The notes under the pieces: generated by a model
Database searches by the model: none
The model's input: the letters and a program-made list of their open reading frames with translations, nothing else
What the model was told of the DNA's origin: nothing
Assembly: GCA_937907215.1 (NCBI GenBank)
Contig: CALESG010000163.1
Span: 1 to 18,802 of the forward strand
Length of the DNA: 18,802 nt
Direction: 5' to 3'
Origin: an uncultured Ruminococcus sp.
Lineage (GTDB): Bacteria > Bacillota > Clostridia > Oscillospirales > Ruminococcaceae
Part shown: in pieces, positions 1 to 8,454 of the stretch
Layout of the letters: each line of letters opens with the position of its first letter
How positions within the stretch are numbered: the stretch's first letter is position 1
Position numbers and translations under genes: made by a program

Positions 1-215
1 AGGCTGAAGAAGTTTGTGCATTTATCCGTAAGACTGTTGCAGGTATGTTTGGTCAGGCTGTTGCTGACGGCATGACAATTCAGTACGGTGGTTCTATGAA
101 TGAAAAGAACTGTGCAGAGCTGCTTGCAAAGGAAAATATTGATGGCGGTCTTATCGGCGGTGCATCTCTGGTTGCTGAAAAGTTCGGCGTTCTTCTTGCA
201 GAAGCATCTAAGTAA
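1..215 (+). CDS. tpiA: Triosephosphate isomerase, C-terminal fragment
   Basis: Only the last 70 codons are present; the gene is cut by the left edge and the first full codon starts at base 3. TpiA interconverts dihydroxyacetone phosphate and glyceraldehyde 3-phosphate in cytoplasmic glycolysis. The visible part carries the family's C-terminal phosphate-binding signature: IQYGGSM (the YGGS loop), then IDGGLIGGASL, matching the usual DGxLVGGASL segment of the TIM barrel's last strand and helix. The reading frame ends at TAA 213-215. The next gene is another glycolytic enzyme (gpmI), which fits a glycolysis cluster. The active-site Lys, His and Glu lie upstream of the window and cannot be checked. 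Confidence 0.93.
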   Translation, partial: AEEVCAFIRKTVAGMFGQAVADGMTIQYGGSMNEKNCAELLAKENIDGGLIGGASLVAEKFGVLLAEASK

Positions 216-275
216 AATTATATTATATTAAAACTATATTTTATTTTTAGTATATTATATAAAGTATATAAAAAC

Positions 276-303
276 AGCGGGCGGTGAAAAAACCGCCCGT
301 TTC
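276..303 (+). terminator. Hairpin after tpiA (weak intrinsic terminator or attenuator)
   Basis: An 8-bp GC-rich stem (CGGGCGGT 278-285 with ACCGCCCG 292-299) closes a small A-rich loop. It is followed by only three T residues and lies 17 bases before the gpmI ATG. The stem is strong but the U tract is short, so it may be a leaky terminator, a processing or stability hairpin between tpiA and gpmI, or both. No good promoter is visible between it and gpmI, so read-through from upstream is likely. Confidence 0.5.
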
Positions 304-320
304 TGAAAGGATTGATAAAT

Positions 321-1835
321 ATGAGTAAAAAGCCTGTTGCACTCATTATTATGGATGGTTTTGGTTATAATGCAGATGATTATGGCAATGCCATTCGTGC
401 TGCTAAGAAGCCTAATCTTGACAAATACCTTGAAGGTCCACATACACTTATTGGTGCAAGTGGACTTGATGTAGGTCTGCCTGATGGTCAGATGGGTAAT
501 TCTGAGGTAGGTCATACAAATATTGGTGCCGGAAGAATCGTTTATCAGATGCTGGTAAAGATTACAAAGGATATAAATGACGGCACATTCTTTAATAACC
601 CTGCACTTACTGCTGCAATGGAAAATTGCAAGGCAAAGGGCAGCGCACTTCATCTTATGGGTCTGCTTTCACCGGGCGGCGTACACAGCCATATGGAGCA
701 TTTGTACGGACTTCTGGAAATGGCTAAGCAAAACGGCATTGAAAAGGTTTATGTTCATGCATTCCTTGATGGAAGAGATGTTCCGCCGTCATCTGCTGCT
801 GAATTTATGAGAGAAGCCTGCGATAAGATGGAAAAGATCGGCGTGGGCAAAATCGCTACTATATCCGGACGTTACTATGCAATGGATAGAGATAATGCTT
901 GGGATAGAGTAGAAAAGGCTTATGCTGCAATGGTTTATGGAGAAGGCGTAAACGGAAATTGTCCTGTAAAGGCAATTGAAGATTCTTATGCAAACGGTGT
1001 GACAGATGAATTTATGCTGCCTACAGTAATTGATGTAAACGGTACAATTTCTGAAGGTGACAGTGTGGTATTCTTTAATTTCCGTCCTGACCGTGCAAGA
1101 CAGATTACAAGAAGCTTTGTTGACCCGGAGTTCAGCGGATTTGAGCGTAAAAACGGTTATTTCCCAGTACATTTTGTATGCATGGCTCAGTATGATGCTG
1201 CTATGCCTAATGTATCAGTTGCATATCCGCCTGAAGAACTTAAGATGACTTTGGGAGAGTACCTTAGCAAGAGCGGCAAAACTCAGCTGCGTATTGCAGA
1301 AACACAGAAGTATGCTCATGTAACATTCTTCTTTAATGGCGGTGAAGAAACAACATTTGAAGGTGAGGACAGAATTCTTATCAAGAGTCCTGATGTTCCT
1401 ACTTTCGATCTTAAGCCGGAAATGAGTGCATATGAGGTAACTGATTCAGTAATAGAGGCTATCGATAGCGATAAGTATGATGTTATTATTCTGAACTATG
1501 CAAACTGTGACATGGTAGGTCATACTGGTATTTTTGATGCTGCAAAGGCTGCTGTTGAAGCTGTTGATACTTGCGTTGGCAGAATGGTTGACGCTATACT
1601 TGCAAAGGGTGGCGTTGCACTTATAACAGCTGACCATGGTAATGCTGATAAGATGTACGAACCGGATGGTGCTGCATTTACAGCCCACACAACAAATCCT
1701 GTTCCATTTATCGTAGTAGGTGAGGATTGTGAGCTGCGTGAAGGCGGCGTACTTGCTGATATTGCACCTACAATGCTTCAGCTCCTCGGTCTGCCACAGC
1801 CGGAAGAAATGACTGGCAAGAGCCTTATCAAGTAA
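321..1835 (+). CDS. gpmI: 2,3-bisphosphoglycerate-independent phosphoglycerate mutase
   Basis: This 504-residue protein has the usual family length (about 510). It converts 3-phosphoglycerate to 2-phosphoglycerate in glycolysis with two metal ions, normally Mn2+. Visible alkaline-phosphatase-superfamily motifs are MDGFGYN (metal Asp12), GQMGNSEVGHTNIGAGR with the phosphorylated Ser61, HSHMEHL, LDGRDVPP, RYYAMDRDN and, near the C-terminus, ADHGNADKM and HTTNPVPF with metal-binding Asp and His. I chose ATG 321 because GAAAGG at 305-310 is well spaced from it. The in-frame TTG at 312 would sit almost on the ribosome site. It follows tpiA and is closed by a strong terminator, so it ends a glycolytic unit. 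Confidence 0.96.
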   Translation: MSKKPVALIIMDGFGYNADDYGNAIRAAKKPNLDKYLEGPHTLIGASGLDVGLPDGQMGNSEVGHTNIGAGRIVYQMLVKITKDINDGTFFNNPALTAAMENCKAKGSALHLMGLLSPGGVHSHMEHLYGLLEMAKQNGIEKVYVHAFLDGRDVPPSSAAEFMREACDKMEKIGVGKIATISGRYYAMDRDNAWDRVEKAYAAMVYGEGVNGNCPVKAIEDSYANGVTDEFMLPTVIDVNGTISEGDSVVFFNFRPDRARQITRSFVDPEFSGFERKNGYFPVHFVCMAQYDAAMPNVSVAYPPEELKMTLGEYLSKSGKTQLRIAETQKYAHVTFFFNGGEETTFEGEDRILIKSPDVPTFDLKPEMSAYEVTDSVIEAIDSDKYDVIILNYANCDMVGHTGIFDAAKAAVEAVDTCVGRMVDAILAKGGVALITADHGNADKMYEPDGAAFTAHTTNPVPFIVVGEDCELREGGVLADIAPTMLQLLGLPQPEEMTGKSLIK

Positions 1836-1872
1836 AAATATATTAAAAGTAATAATATATAAGATATGTAGG

Positions 1873-1912
1873 AAAAATGCTGCTGCGAAAAAATTCGTGG
1901 CGGCATTTTTTT
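1873..1912 (+). terminator. Intrinsic terminator after gpmI
   Basis: A 17-bp stem, allowing three G-U pairs, is formed by 1873-1889 and 1893-1909. It has a three-base A loop and is followed by a run of T residues. The flanking A run and T run extend the helix in both directions, so it may also act on the opposite strand. It separates the glycolytic genes from the recJ operon. Confidence 0.9.
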
Positions 1913-1940
1913 AAATTTTTCCTGAAATAGTCTATATCTA

Positions 1941-1969
1941 TTGCATTTTCCTGTAAATTCGTGTATAAT
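1941..1969 (+). promoter_or_regulatory. Candidate sigma-A promoter P1 of the recJ operon
   Basis: TTGCAT (1941-1946) and TATAAT (1964-1969) are separated by exactly 17 bases. The -10 is consensus and the -35 matches 3 of 6 positions. It lies between the gpmI terminator and recJ, where a promoter is expected. The leader to recJ would be about 60 bases. Confidence 0.55.
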
Positions 1970-1971
1970 AG

Positions 1972-1999
1972 TTGATATAATAGTATGATAATTTATAAT
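1972..1999 (+). promoter_or_regulatory. Candidate sigma-A promoter P2 of the recJ operon
   Basis: TTGATA (1972-1977, 5 of 6 consensus) and TATAAT (1994-1999) are separated by 16 bases, immediately downstream of P1. The DNA is very AT-rich, so chance matches are common. Either or both may be used. Confidence 0.5.
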
Positions 2000-2037
2000 A
2001 ATTAAGGTGAAATTAAATTGATTTTCGGGAGGTCGAA

Positions 2038-4068
2038 ATGATGAAGAAGTGGCAAATTGCAGAACCTAATAAAAAAGCAGCTGAAACGTTAAGCAAAAGC
2101 GGCAATATATCAATGCTTTGTGCGGAAGTGCTTTCAGCACGTAATATAAATTCATTGGAAGAAGCAGCCGGACTTCTTAATTGTGACGGCTTGTCCGATC
2201 CGTTTTTATTGCAGGATATGCAGGCTGCTGTTGATACTATAAATAATGCTATTGACGAAGGGATACCAATATGCATTTATGGAGATTATGATTGTGACGG
2301 AGTTATTGCAACTGTTATTCTTTATTCTTATTTAGTAGAACTTGGTGTTGATGTTACATATTATATACCTGAACGTGATGAAGGATATGGTATGAATGAA
2401 TCTGCTATTCGAAAGCTTTGTGAAGAAGGAACAGGTCTTATTTTAACTGTTGATAATGGTATTACTGCACTTAAAGAGTCAGAGCTTATATATGAACTTG
2501 GTATGCGTCTTGTTGTAACCGATCACCATCAGACTCTTGAAGAACTTCCACGAGCGGAAGCTGTAGTTGATCCGCATAGAAGTGATTGTCCATCACCATA
2601 TAAAAAGTATTGCGGTGCAGGCATTGCACTTATGCTTGTTGCTGCACTTAATGATGGGGATTATACTATAGCCATGGAAGCTTTTGCAGAATTAGCAGCT
2701 ATTGCAACAGTAGCCGATGTTGTAGAGCTTTCCGGCGAAAATAGATTTCTTGTTCAAAGAGGTCTTATGTATCTTGCTAATACAGAGCGTCCGGGACTTC
2801 TGGCTCTTATGGAGAAAAGCGGCGTTTTAGGAAAACCGCTTACATCTACATCTCTTGCATTTTCTCTTGCACCAAGAATAAATGCCGCCGGACGTTTTGG
2901 CTCTCCATCACAAGCGGTATGTCTTTTACTTTCAGAAAATCCAGAGGATGCACATAAGCTTGCTGATAAATTGGAAATATGCAACCGTGCAAGAAAAGAA
3001 GAGGAGGAAAGGATTCTTCTTGAAGTGCAAAGTCAGGTCGAAAAGCAGCCGTATATTTTATCTGAACGAGTGTTGGTTTTTGCGGGAAATAATTGGCATC
3101 ATGGTGTAATAGGAATTGCAGCCGCAAGACTACAGGAACGTTTTGGTAAACCGGTGTTTATGATAACAATAGAAGAAAACGGTGCAAGAGGTTCTGCACG
3201 TTCATTTGGAACGTTTTCTGTATTTGACTGTTTGAATGCCTGCAAAGAACATCTTACAAAATATGGCGGTCACCCGGGTGCTGGTGGATTTTCTTTGGAA
3301 AAGGAAAGCATACCGGAATTTACAAGCGCAATAGCTAAATATGCATCAGATAATTTCCCGGAAATGCCGATATTAACTGCACGTGCAGATAAACTTATGC
3401 TTCCACAGGATATGACAATTGAAAATATAGGCGGACTTTCAGTTTTAGAACCTGTCGGTGCAGGTAATCCGTCACCGGTTTTTGCAATTTGTCACGCTGT
3501 TTTAAAAGAGCTTGTGCCTTTGTCCGGCGGAGTTCATACCAAGCTTAAGCTTATTTATGGAACTATGGCTATAGAGGCATTGCTTTTTAGAACATCGCCT
3601 GATAATGTACATTTAAAGGTAGAAGAAATGTGTGATCTGCTTGTCAGTGCAAGCATAAATATTTTTTGCGGAAGAAAGAGTATAAGTCTTATTGTACAGG
3701 ATTACCGCAGAAGCGGCGTTAAGCAGTCAAAATATTTTGCTGCTTTAGCTGCCTATGAAAAATTTGTAAGAGGCGAAGAGCTTTCAAAAGCATATTATAA
3801 AGCAATTGCTCCGAAACGCAGTGAGCTTGTTGCTGTTTATAAAAATATAACTGATGATTTTGGGGATATAGATTTACTTTTTATGTGCATGCATCTGCTT
3901 GATATGAATTACTGCAAGCTGCGAATATCACTTGATGTTTTTAGAGAACTTGGTCTTGTAGAAATAGATGCATATAATAATACTGTTAAAAAATTGCCTG
4001 TAAAGGCAAGTGTAAATTTAGATGATTCCAAGCTGCTTTGTGAAATACGTAAAAAAGGGGAGAATTAA
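2038..4068 (+). CDS. recJ: Single-stranded-DNA-specific 5'-3' exonuclease RecJ
   Basis: This 676-residue cytoplasmic nuclease degrades 5' single strands during recombinational and mismatch repair. DHH-domain motifs appear in order: YGDYDCDG (residues 81-88), TVDNG (about 137-141), TDHHQTL with DHH at 162-164, DPH (178-180), then ADVVELSGENR. The DHHA1 half shows NNWHHGVIGIAAARL, RGSARS and KYGGHPGAGGFSLE. After an OB-like region there is a helical C-terminal extension (roughly 560-676) of the kind seen in longer Bacillota RecJ proteins. GGGAGGT at 2027-2033 serves two adjacent ATGs, 2038 and 2041; the second is slightly better spaced, so the start may be one codon later. It leads the run of closely spaced genes up to rlmD. 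Confidence 0.95.
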   Translation: MMKKWQIAEPNKKAAETLSKSGNISMLCAEVLSARNINSLEEAAGLLNCDGLSDPFLLQDMQAAVDTINNAIDEGIPICIYGDYDCDGVIATVILYSYLVELGVDVTYYIPERDEGYGMNESAIRKLCEEGTGLILTVDNGITALKESELIYELGMRLVVTDHHQTLEELPRAEAVVDPHRSDCPSPYKKYCGAGIALMLVAALNDGDYTIAMEAFAELAAIATVADVVELSGENRFLVQRGLMYLANTERPGLLALMEKSGVLGKPLTSTSLAFSLAPRINAAGRFGSPSQAVCLLLSENPEDAHKLADKLEICNRARKEEEERILLEVQSQVEKQPYILSERVLVFAGNNWHHGVIGIAAARLQERFGKPVFMITIEENGARGSARSFGTFSVFDCLNACKEHLTKYGGHPGAGGFSLEKESIPEFTSAIAKYASDNFPEMPILTARADKLMLPQDMTIENIGGLSVLEPVGAGNPSPVFAICHAVLKELVPLSGGVHTKLKLIYGTMAIEALLFRTSPDNVHLKVEEMCDLLVSASINIFCGRKSISLIVQDYRRSGVKQSKYFAALAAYEKFVRGEELSKAYYKAIAPKRSELVAVYKNITDDFGDIDLLFMCMHLLDMNYCKLRISLDVFRELGLVEIDAYNNTVKKLPVKASVNLDDSKLLCEIRKKGEN

Positions 4069-4071
4069 GTC

Positions 4072-6285
4072 ATGAGTGAAGAAAAATCTAAAGAAATGAT
4101 TACCATTGAGGAGCTTACAAAGAAGATCGTTGAAACGGATAGAAAATATAATCTTAGCAAGATACTTTCTGCTTATGAGTTTGCAGAAAAAGCTCATGGC
4201 GATCAAAAACGTTCGTCCGGAGAGCCATATATTATTCACCCACTGTCAGTGGCGGAAATACTGGTTGATCTTGGAATGGATACCGATACTATATGTGTTG
4301 GACTTCTGCATGATGTTGTTGAAGATACTGAATATACTCTTGATGATATTCGTGCACGCTTTGGACAGGATGTTGCAATGCTTGTGGATGGCGTTACTAA
4401 ACTTAGCCGTATTCCTGTATTTGACAAAGAGCAGCAGCAGGCAGGCAATTTTATGAAAGTTCTTCTTGCAATGTCACATGACATACGTGTAATGATAATC
4501 AAGCTTGCCGACAGACTGCACAATACACGTACACTAAAATATCTTCCTCCGTATAAACAGCGTAGAATTGCACTTGAAACTATGAATATCTATGCACCTA
4601 TTGCCCACCGACTGGGAATACGTACAATTCATGAAGAGCTTGAAGATTTGTCATTTAAATATCTCGACCCGTTTGCATATTCAGAAATTGAACACGTTAT
4701 GCTGCTTAAAAAAGAAAAACGTGAGGTGTTTATAAAGTCGATAATTGACAGGCTAAGCAAGCGTTTGTCAGAGGAACATTTTGAAAAAGAGCCTGCAATA
4801 TCGGGACGAGTAAAGAGTATATACGGCATATACAAGAAGATATATATGAATCATAAAAATATCGATGAGATATTTGATAAATACGCTATTCGTGTTATTG
4901 TAAATACAGAAGCTGAATGTTACCTTGTTTTGGGAATTGTTCATTCGTTCTTTTGTCCTATACCAAATAGATTTAAGGATTATATTGCAAGTCCTAAGGC
5001 AAATATGTATCAGTCACTTCACACAACAGTTACTTCTGCTGAGGAAATTCCGTTTGAGATACAGATTAGAACGTGGGATATGCATATTTCTGCTGAATAT
5101 GGTATTGCAGCACATTGGAAATATAAAGAAGGCATACAAAAACGTGATCGCATGGAAGAACGTCTTGCATGGGTCAGAAAAATTATAGAAGCACAGCAGA
5201 CATCTGATGATGTTGAAGAAATTGTAAATATCATAAAAAATGATATTGCACCTGAAGAAATTGTTGTAATGACTCCAAGAGGTGATTCTATAACTATTCC
5301 GCAGAATTCAACTGTTCTTGATTTTGCGTATAGAATTCATACGGAAATAGGTCATAAAACTGTTGGAGCTAAAGTTGATGGAAAGATGGTTCCGCTTGAC
5401 TACAGACTTAAAACAGGTGAGATTTGCGAGATACTTACGTCTAAAGATCCTAACAAAGGTCCGACAAGAGCATGGCAGCAGATAGTACAGACTAACGAAG
5501 CCAAAGCTAAGATTCGTTCATGGTTTAAAAAGGAAAAGCGTGAAGAAAATATTCAGCATGGAATGTCGAGTCTTGAACAGGAGTTCAAACGTTTTAGAAT
5601 AAATCTTCCTCCTGATGAGCTTGTAAATTTTCTTGCAGATGACCTTAAACGTCACAACTGCGATAACTTAGAAGATTTTTATGCATCAATTGGTTACGGC
5701 GGTGTTTCACTTTCAAAGATAATGCCACGACTCAAGGATAAGTATGAAAAGAATTATGGAAAATCCTTGGAATCAGAATCTGAAGAAATGCCTATTATTG
5801 AGCCGGTTTCTAAAAATAGTGATGGTTGTATAGAAATAGATAAGATAGATGATATTGTATATAAACTTGCTAAATGTTGCAGTCCAATGCCGGGAGATGA
5901 TATTGTAGGATTTATTACAAGAGGACACGGTATTTCTATTCATGCTAAGAGCTGTATAAATTACACTTCGGCAGTTAAGAGAAATATACCTGAAGAAATG
6001 GAACGCTGGATGGCTGTTAAGTGGAAGGATACTGCAAAGCCATTAAAGCTTGATATAGGTTTGGAAATTGTTGCTGTTGACAGAGTAGGACTTGTATTTG
6101 ACGTTTCAAAAATACTGATGGAAAACCATGTAATGATTATGAATTCAAATTCACGTACTCTTAAAAACGGCAATGCTATAATTGAAGTTACAGTACGTGT
6201 AGATGGAACAGATCAGCTTAAGAATGTTATGGAAAAACTTAAGAAGATAAAAAGTGTTATTTCAGTTGAACGTGCAAGAAAGTGA
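4072..6285 (+). CDS. relA: Bifunctional (p)ppGpp synthetase/hydrolase (Rel)
   Basis: This 737-residue long RelA/SpoT protein makes and degrades (p)ppGpp in the stringent response. The N-terminal HD hydrolase domain is intact: IIHP with His56 and LLHDVVED with His80, Asp81, Glu84 and Asp85. The synthetase domain contains RFKDYI (300-305; the RxKD type found in bifunctional enzymes), YQSLHTTV and EIQIRTWDMHISAEYGIAAHWKYK (split here only by description). A TGS domain follows (VVMTPRGDSITIP), then a zinc-finger-like segment with Cys602, Cys603, His624 and Cys628, and a C-terminal ACT domain. It starts 3 bases after recJ, so the two are probably translationally coupled. In many Clostridia an apt gene lies between recJ and rel; here it is absent. 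Confidence 0.95.
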   Translation: MSEEKSKEMITIEELTKKIVETDRKYNLSKILSAYEFAEKAHGDQKRSSGEPYIIHPLSVAEILVDLGMDTDTICVGLLHDVVEDTEYTLDDIRARFGQDVAMLVDGVTKLSRIPVFDKEQQQAGNFMKVLLAMSHDIRVMIIKLADRLHNTRTLKYLPPYKQRRIALETMNIYAPIAHRLGIRTIHEELEDLSFKYLDPFAYSEIEHVMLLKKEKREVFIKSIIDRLSKRLSEEHFEKEPAISGRVKSIYGIYKKIYMNHKNIDEIFDKYAIRVIVNTEAECYLVLGIVHSFFCPIPNRFKDYIASPKANMYQSLHTTVTSAEEIPFEIQIRTWDMHISAEYGIAAHWKYKEGIQKRDRMEERLAWVRKIIEAQQTSDDVEEIVNIIKNDIAPEEIVVMTPRGDSITIPQNSTVLDFAYRIHTEIGHKTVGAKVDGKMVPLDYRLKTGEICEILTSKDPNKGPTRAWQQIVQTNEAKAKIRSWFKKEKREENIQHGMSSLEQEFKRFRINLPPDELVNFLADDLKRHNCDNLEDFYASIGYGGVSLSKIMPRLKDKYEKNYGKSLESESEEMPIIEPVSKNSDGCIEIDKIDDIVYKLAKCCSPMPGDDIVGFITRGHGISIHAKSCINYTSAVKRNIPEEMERWMAVKWKDTAKPLKLDIGLEIVAVDRVGLVFDVSKILMENHVMIMNSNSRTLKNGNAIIEVTVRVDGTDQLKNVMEKLKKIKSVISVERARK

Positions 6286-6292
6286 GATATTT

Positions 6293-6925
6293 ATGATAAC
6301 GGTAAAAACTTTTATGCTTGGAAGCATTGCAACAAACTGTCATATTGTATATATAGGTGGCAGTGATGTGATCGCTGTTGATATTGGAGGCGAACCTGAG
6401 AAGCTGCTCCGCTTTTTAAATGATAATAAGCTTAATCTTACTAAAATATTTTTGACACATGGACATTATGATCATATAGGCGGTGTTTATGACGTTCAAA
6501 AAGGTACAAATGCAAAAGTGTATATTCACGAACTTGATGTACCTATGCTTTCAGATACTCAAAGTAATCTTGCTTTTTGGATAGAGCCTACAGCTGATTT
6601 TAAGCCGGTGACTGAATATGTAACTGTAAAAGACGGCGATGTTATAGATGCTGGGGATATATCATTTACTGTATTGCATACGCCCGGTCATACTCCGGGC
6701 AGCGTATGCTATATGAGCGAAGATGTTTTGTTGACCGGTGATACATTGTTTAATATGTCAAGAGGAAGAACGGATTTTCCCGGAGGAAGTGATGAGCAAA
6801 TGCTTAGTTCTTTTAGGAGATTAAAAAAGCTTGAAGGTGACTACCGAGTATTTCCTGGTCACAATGGATCGACTACACTTGAATTTGAAAGAAAAAACAA
6901 TCCTGTTATGCGAGGAATTATATGA
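6293..6925 (+). CDS. Metallo-beta-lactamase-fold hydrolase (glyoxalase II-like)
   Basis: This 210-residue cytoplasmic protein matches the short YqgX/YcbL-type MBL hydrolases. Metal-binding motifs are complete: THGHYDH (His56, His58, Asp60, His61), HTPGHTPGSV, LLTGDTLF with the bridging Asp, and FPGHNGST with the last His. Members often act as hydroxyacylglutathione-hydrolase-like thioesterases, but the physiological substrate here cannot be told. I chose ATG 6293, 7 bases after the rel stop, with a modest GAAAGTGAG ribosome site. An in-frame GTG at 6254 lies inside rel and adds only a non-conserved tail. The stop overlaps the start of hemZ, a pairing common in Clostridia. Confidence 0.88.
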   Translation: MITVKTFMLGSIATNCHIVYIGGSDVIAVDIGGEPEKLLRFLNDNKLNLTKIFLTHGHYDHIGGVYDVQKGTNAKVYIHELDVPMLSDTQSNLAFWIEPTADFKPVTEYVTVKDGDVIDAGDISFTVLHTPGHTPGSVCYMSEDVLLTGDTLFNMSRGRTDFPGGSDEQMLSSFRRLKKLEGDYRVFPGHNGSTTLEFERKNNPVMRGII

Positions 6926-8454
6926 ACGAGAATATAAAAAAAGAAAAGCCATTTCCGGTGTTTCTTATAGGACATGGCTTAAAATATGAAACTGAATGTA
7001 TTTTAAAGGCGTTTGTGCCGGTTGTGCGTTTTCAATTTTACTATGATGATTTGACTCTGCTTTTAAGCAGCAGTCGCTATGCAGCAGTTCAGATTCGTCA
7101 AGGCAGAGAGCATACTTATTTTTATTGTGCCGTTTCTCTTTACGGGAAACGGCTGCGTCTTGTTCACAAATCAAAAAGAATGTATCCTGACGCAGACAAA
7201 AAATCATGTGAAACTATAATCTCTAAGCTTTTGTTTAAAATTCTTCATAAGATTACGGGTATAGATGTGCCTTGGGGAATTTTAACCGGAATACGTCCTG
7301 TAAAAAAGGTTCTGCCAATGCTTGAAAAGGGCATGAGCCGTGAATATATATTTGAAAACCTTAGAGAAGAATATTGGATAAGTGATGATAAGCTGAGTCT
7401 TGTATATGATACTGCTGTAGTTCAGCAGCCGCTTCTTATGGATACTCCTAAACATTCTATAGGACTTTATGTTTCTATCCCGTTTTGTCCGTCAAGATGC
7501 AGCTATTGTTCATTTGTGTCACATTCAGTGGAGCAGGCTAAAAAGCTTATGCCTGAATATATCAAGCTGCTTTGTCGTGAATTGGAAATATGGGGAGATA
7601 TTGTACGCAAGCTTGGACTTATTGTAGATACAGTTTATTTTGGCGGAGGAACGCCGACTTCTGTAAGTGCAGAGCATCTTGAGAGTATTCTTAAAACGGT
7701 AAACAATAATTTTGATCTATCACACTTGCGTGAATATTGTGTTGAAGCCGGCAGACCGGATACTATTACTGAAGAGAAACTTATGGTATTGAAGGAAAAC
7801 GGAGTTAATAGAATATCGATAAATCCGCAGACTATGAGTGATGAGGTGCTTTGTAATATTGGCAGACGACATACAGCTAAGGAAATAGTTGAAGCATATA
7901 AAATGGCAAGGCGTATTGGTTTTGATAATATCAATATGGATCTTATAGCTGGTTTGCCTGGAGATACTCCAGAAGGATTTCATAATACACTTGATCAGGT
8001 AATAGCACTTGACCCTGACAGCATAACTGTTCATACTCTTACGCTTAAAAGAGCTGCAAATATGTTTTCAGACGGCAAGTCACAGCTTGCAAATCCGGTG
8101 CGTGAGATGGTTAGAGATAGTATATGTATGCTGCCTAAGAATGGCTACAGACCGTATTATATGTATCGTCAAAAAAATACACTTGATAATCAGGAAAATG
8201 TTGGCTATGCAAAACCAGGAAAAGAATCATATTATAATATGCTCATTATGGATGAAACCCAGTCTATATTTGGTGCAGGATGTGCAGCGTCAACAAAGCT
8301 TGTAGAACCGAATGGAATGATTACACGTATATGTAATTATAAATTTCCATATGAATACATTGCTCAGTTTGAGCAATTGATGGAAAAGAAAAATCAGATA
8401 TTTGAAATATATAACCGTATATTTGAAGAGGAGAGTACAAATGCAGAAAAATGA
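6922..8454 (+). CDS. hemZ: Radical-SAM coproporphyrinogen dehydrogenase-like protein HemZ
   Basis: This 510-residue protein belongs to the HemZ branch of the oxygen-independent coproporphyrinogen III oxidase family (B. subtilis HemZ is about 500 residues). The radical-SAM cluster motif is Cys189-x3-Cys193-x2-Cys196 within FCPSRCSYCSF. The SAM-binding VYFGGGTPTS, the EAGRPDTIT strand, RISINPQTM and NMDLIAGLPGD follow in the expected order. About 170 residues precede the radical-SAM core, as in HemZ and unlike HemN/HemW. The ATG overlaps the hydrolase stop in an ATGA arrangement, so translation is coupled. No other haem gene is visible here, so whether it works in haem synthesis in this organism is open. 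Confidence 0.9.
   Translation: MNENIKKEKPFPVFLIGHGLKYETECILKAFVPVVRFQFYYDDLTLLLSSSRYAAVQIRQGREHTYFYCAVSLYGKRLRLVHKSKRMYPDADKKSCETIISKLLFKILHKITGIDVPWGILTGIRPVKKVLPMLEKGMSREYIFENLREEYWISDDKLSLVYDTAVVQQPLLMDTPKHSIGLYVSIPFCPSRCSYCSFVSHSVEQAKKLMPEYIKLLCRELEIWGDIVRKLGLIVDTVYFGGGTPTSVSAEHLESILKTVNNNFDLSHLREYCVEAGRPDTITEEKLMVLKENGVNRISINPQTMSDEVLCNIGRRHTAKEIVEAYKMARRIGFDNINMDLIAGLPGDTPEGFHNTLDQVIALDPDSITVHTLTLKRAANMFSDGKSQLANPVREMVRDSICMLPKNGYRPYYMYRQKNTLDNQENVGYAKPGKESYYNMLIMDETQSIFGAGCAASTKLVEPNGMITRICNYKFPYEYIAQFEQLMEKKNQIFEIYNRIFEEESTNAEK

Noticed and set aside
255..653. Open frame of 132 codons on the minus strand over gpmI
   Set aside because: It is antisense to a clearly coding gene, has no recognisable domain and no fitting ribosome site. 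Other antisense frames over core genes were dropped for the same reason.
4068..4072. Missing apt gene between recJ and rel
   Set aside because: Many Clostridia carry apt here, but the 3-base spacing is clean and the gene may lie elsewhere. This is ordinary lineage variation.
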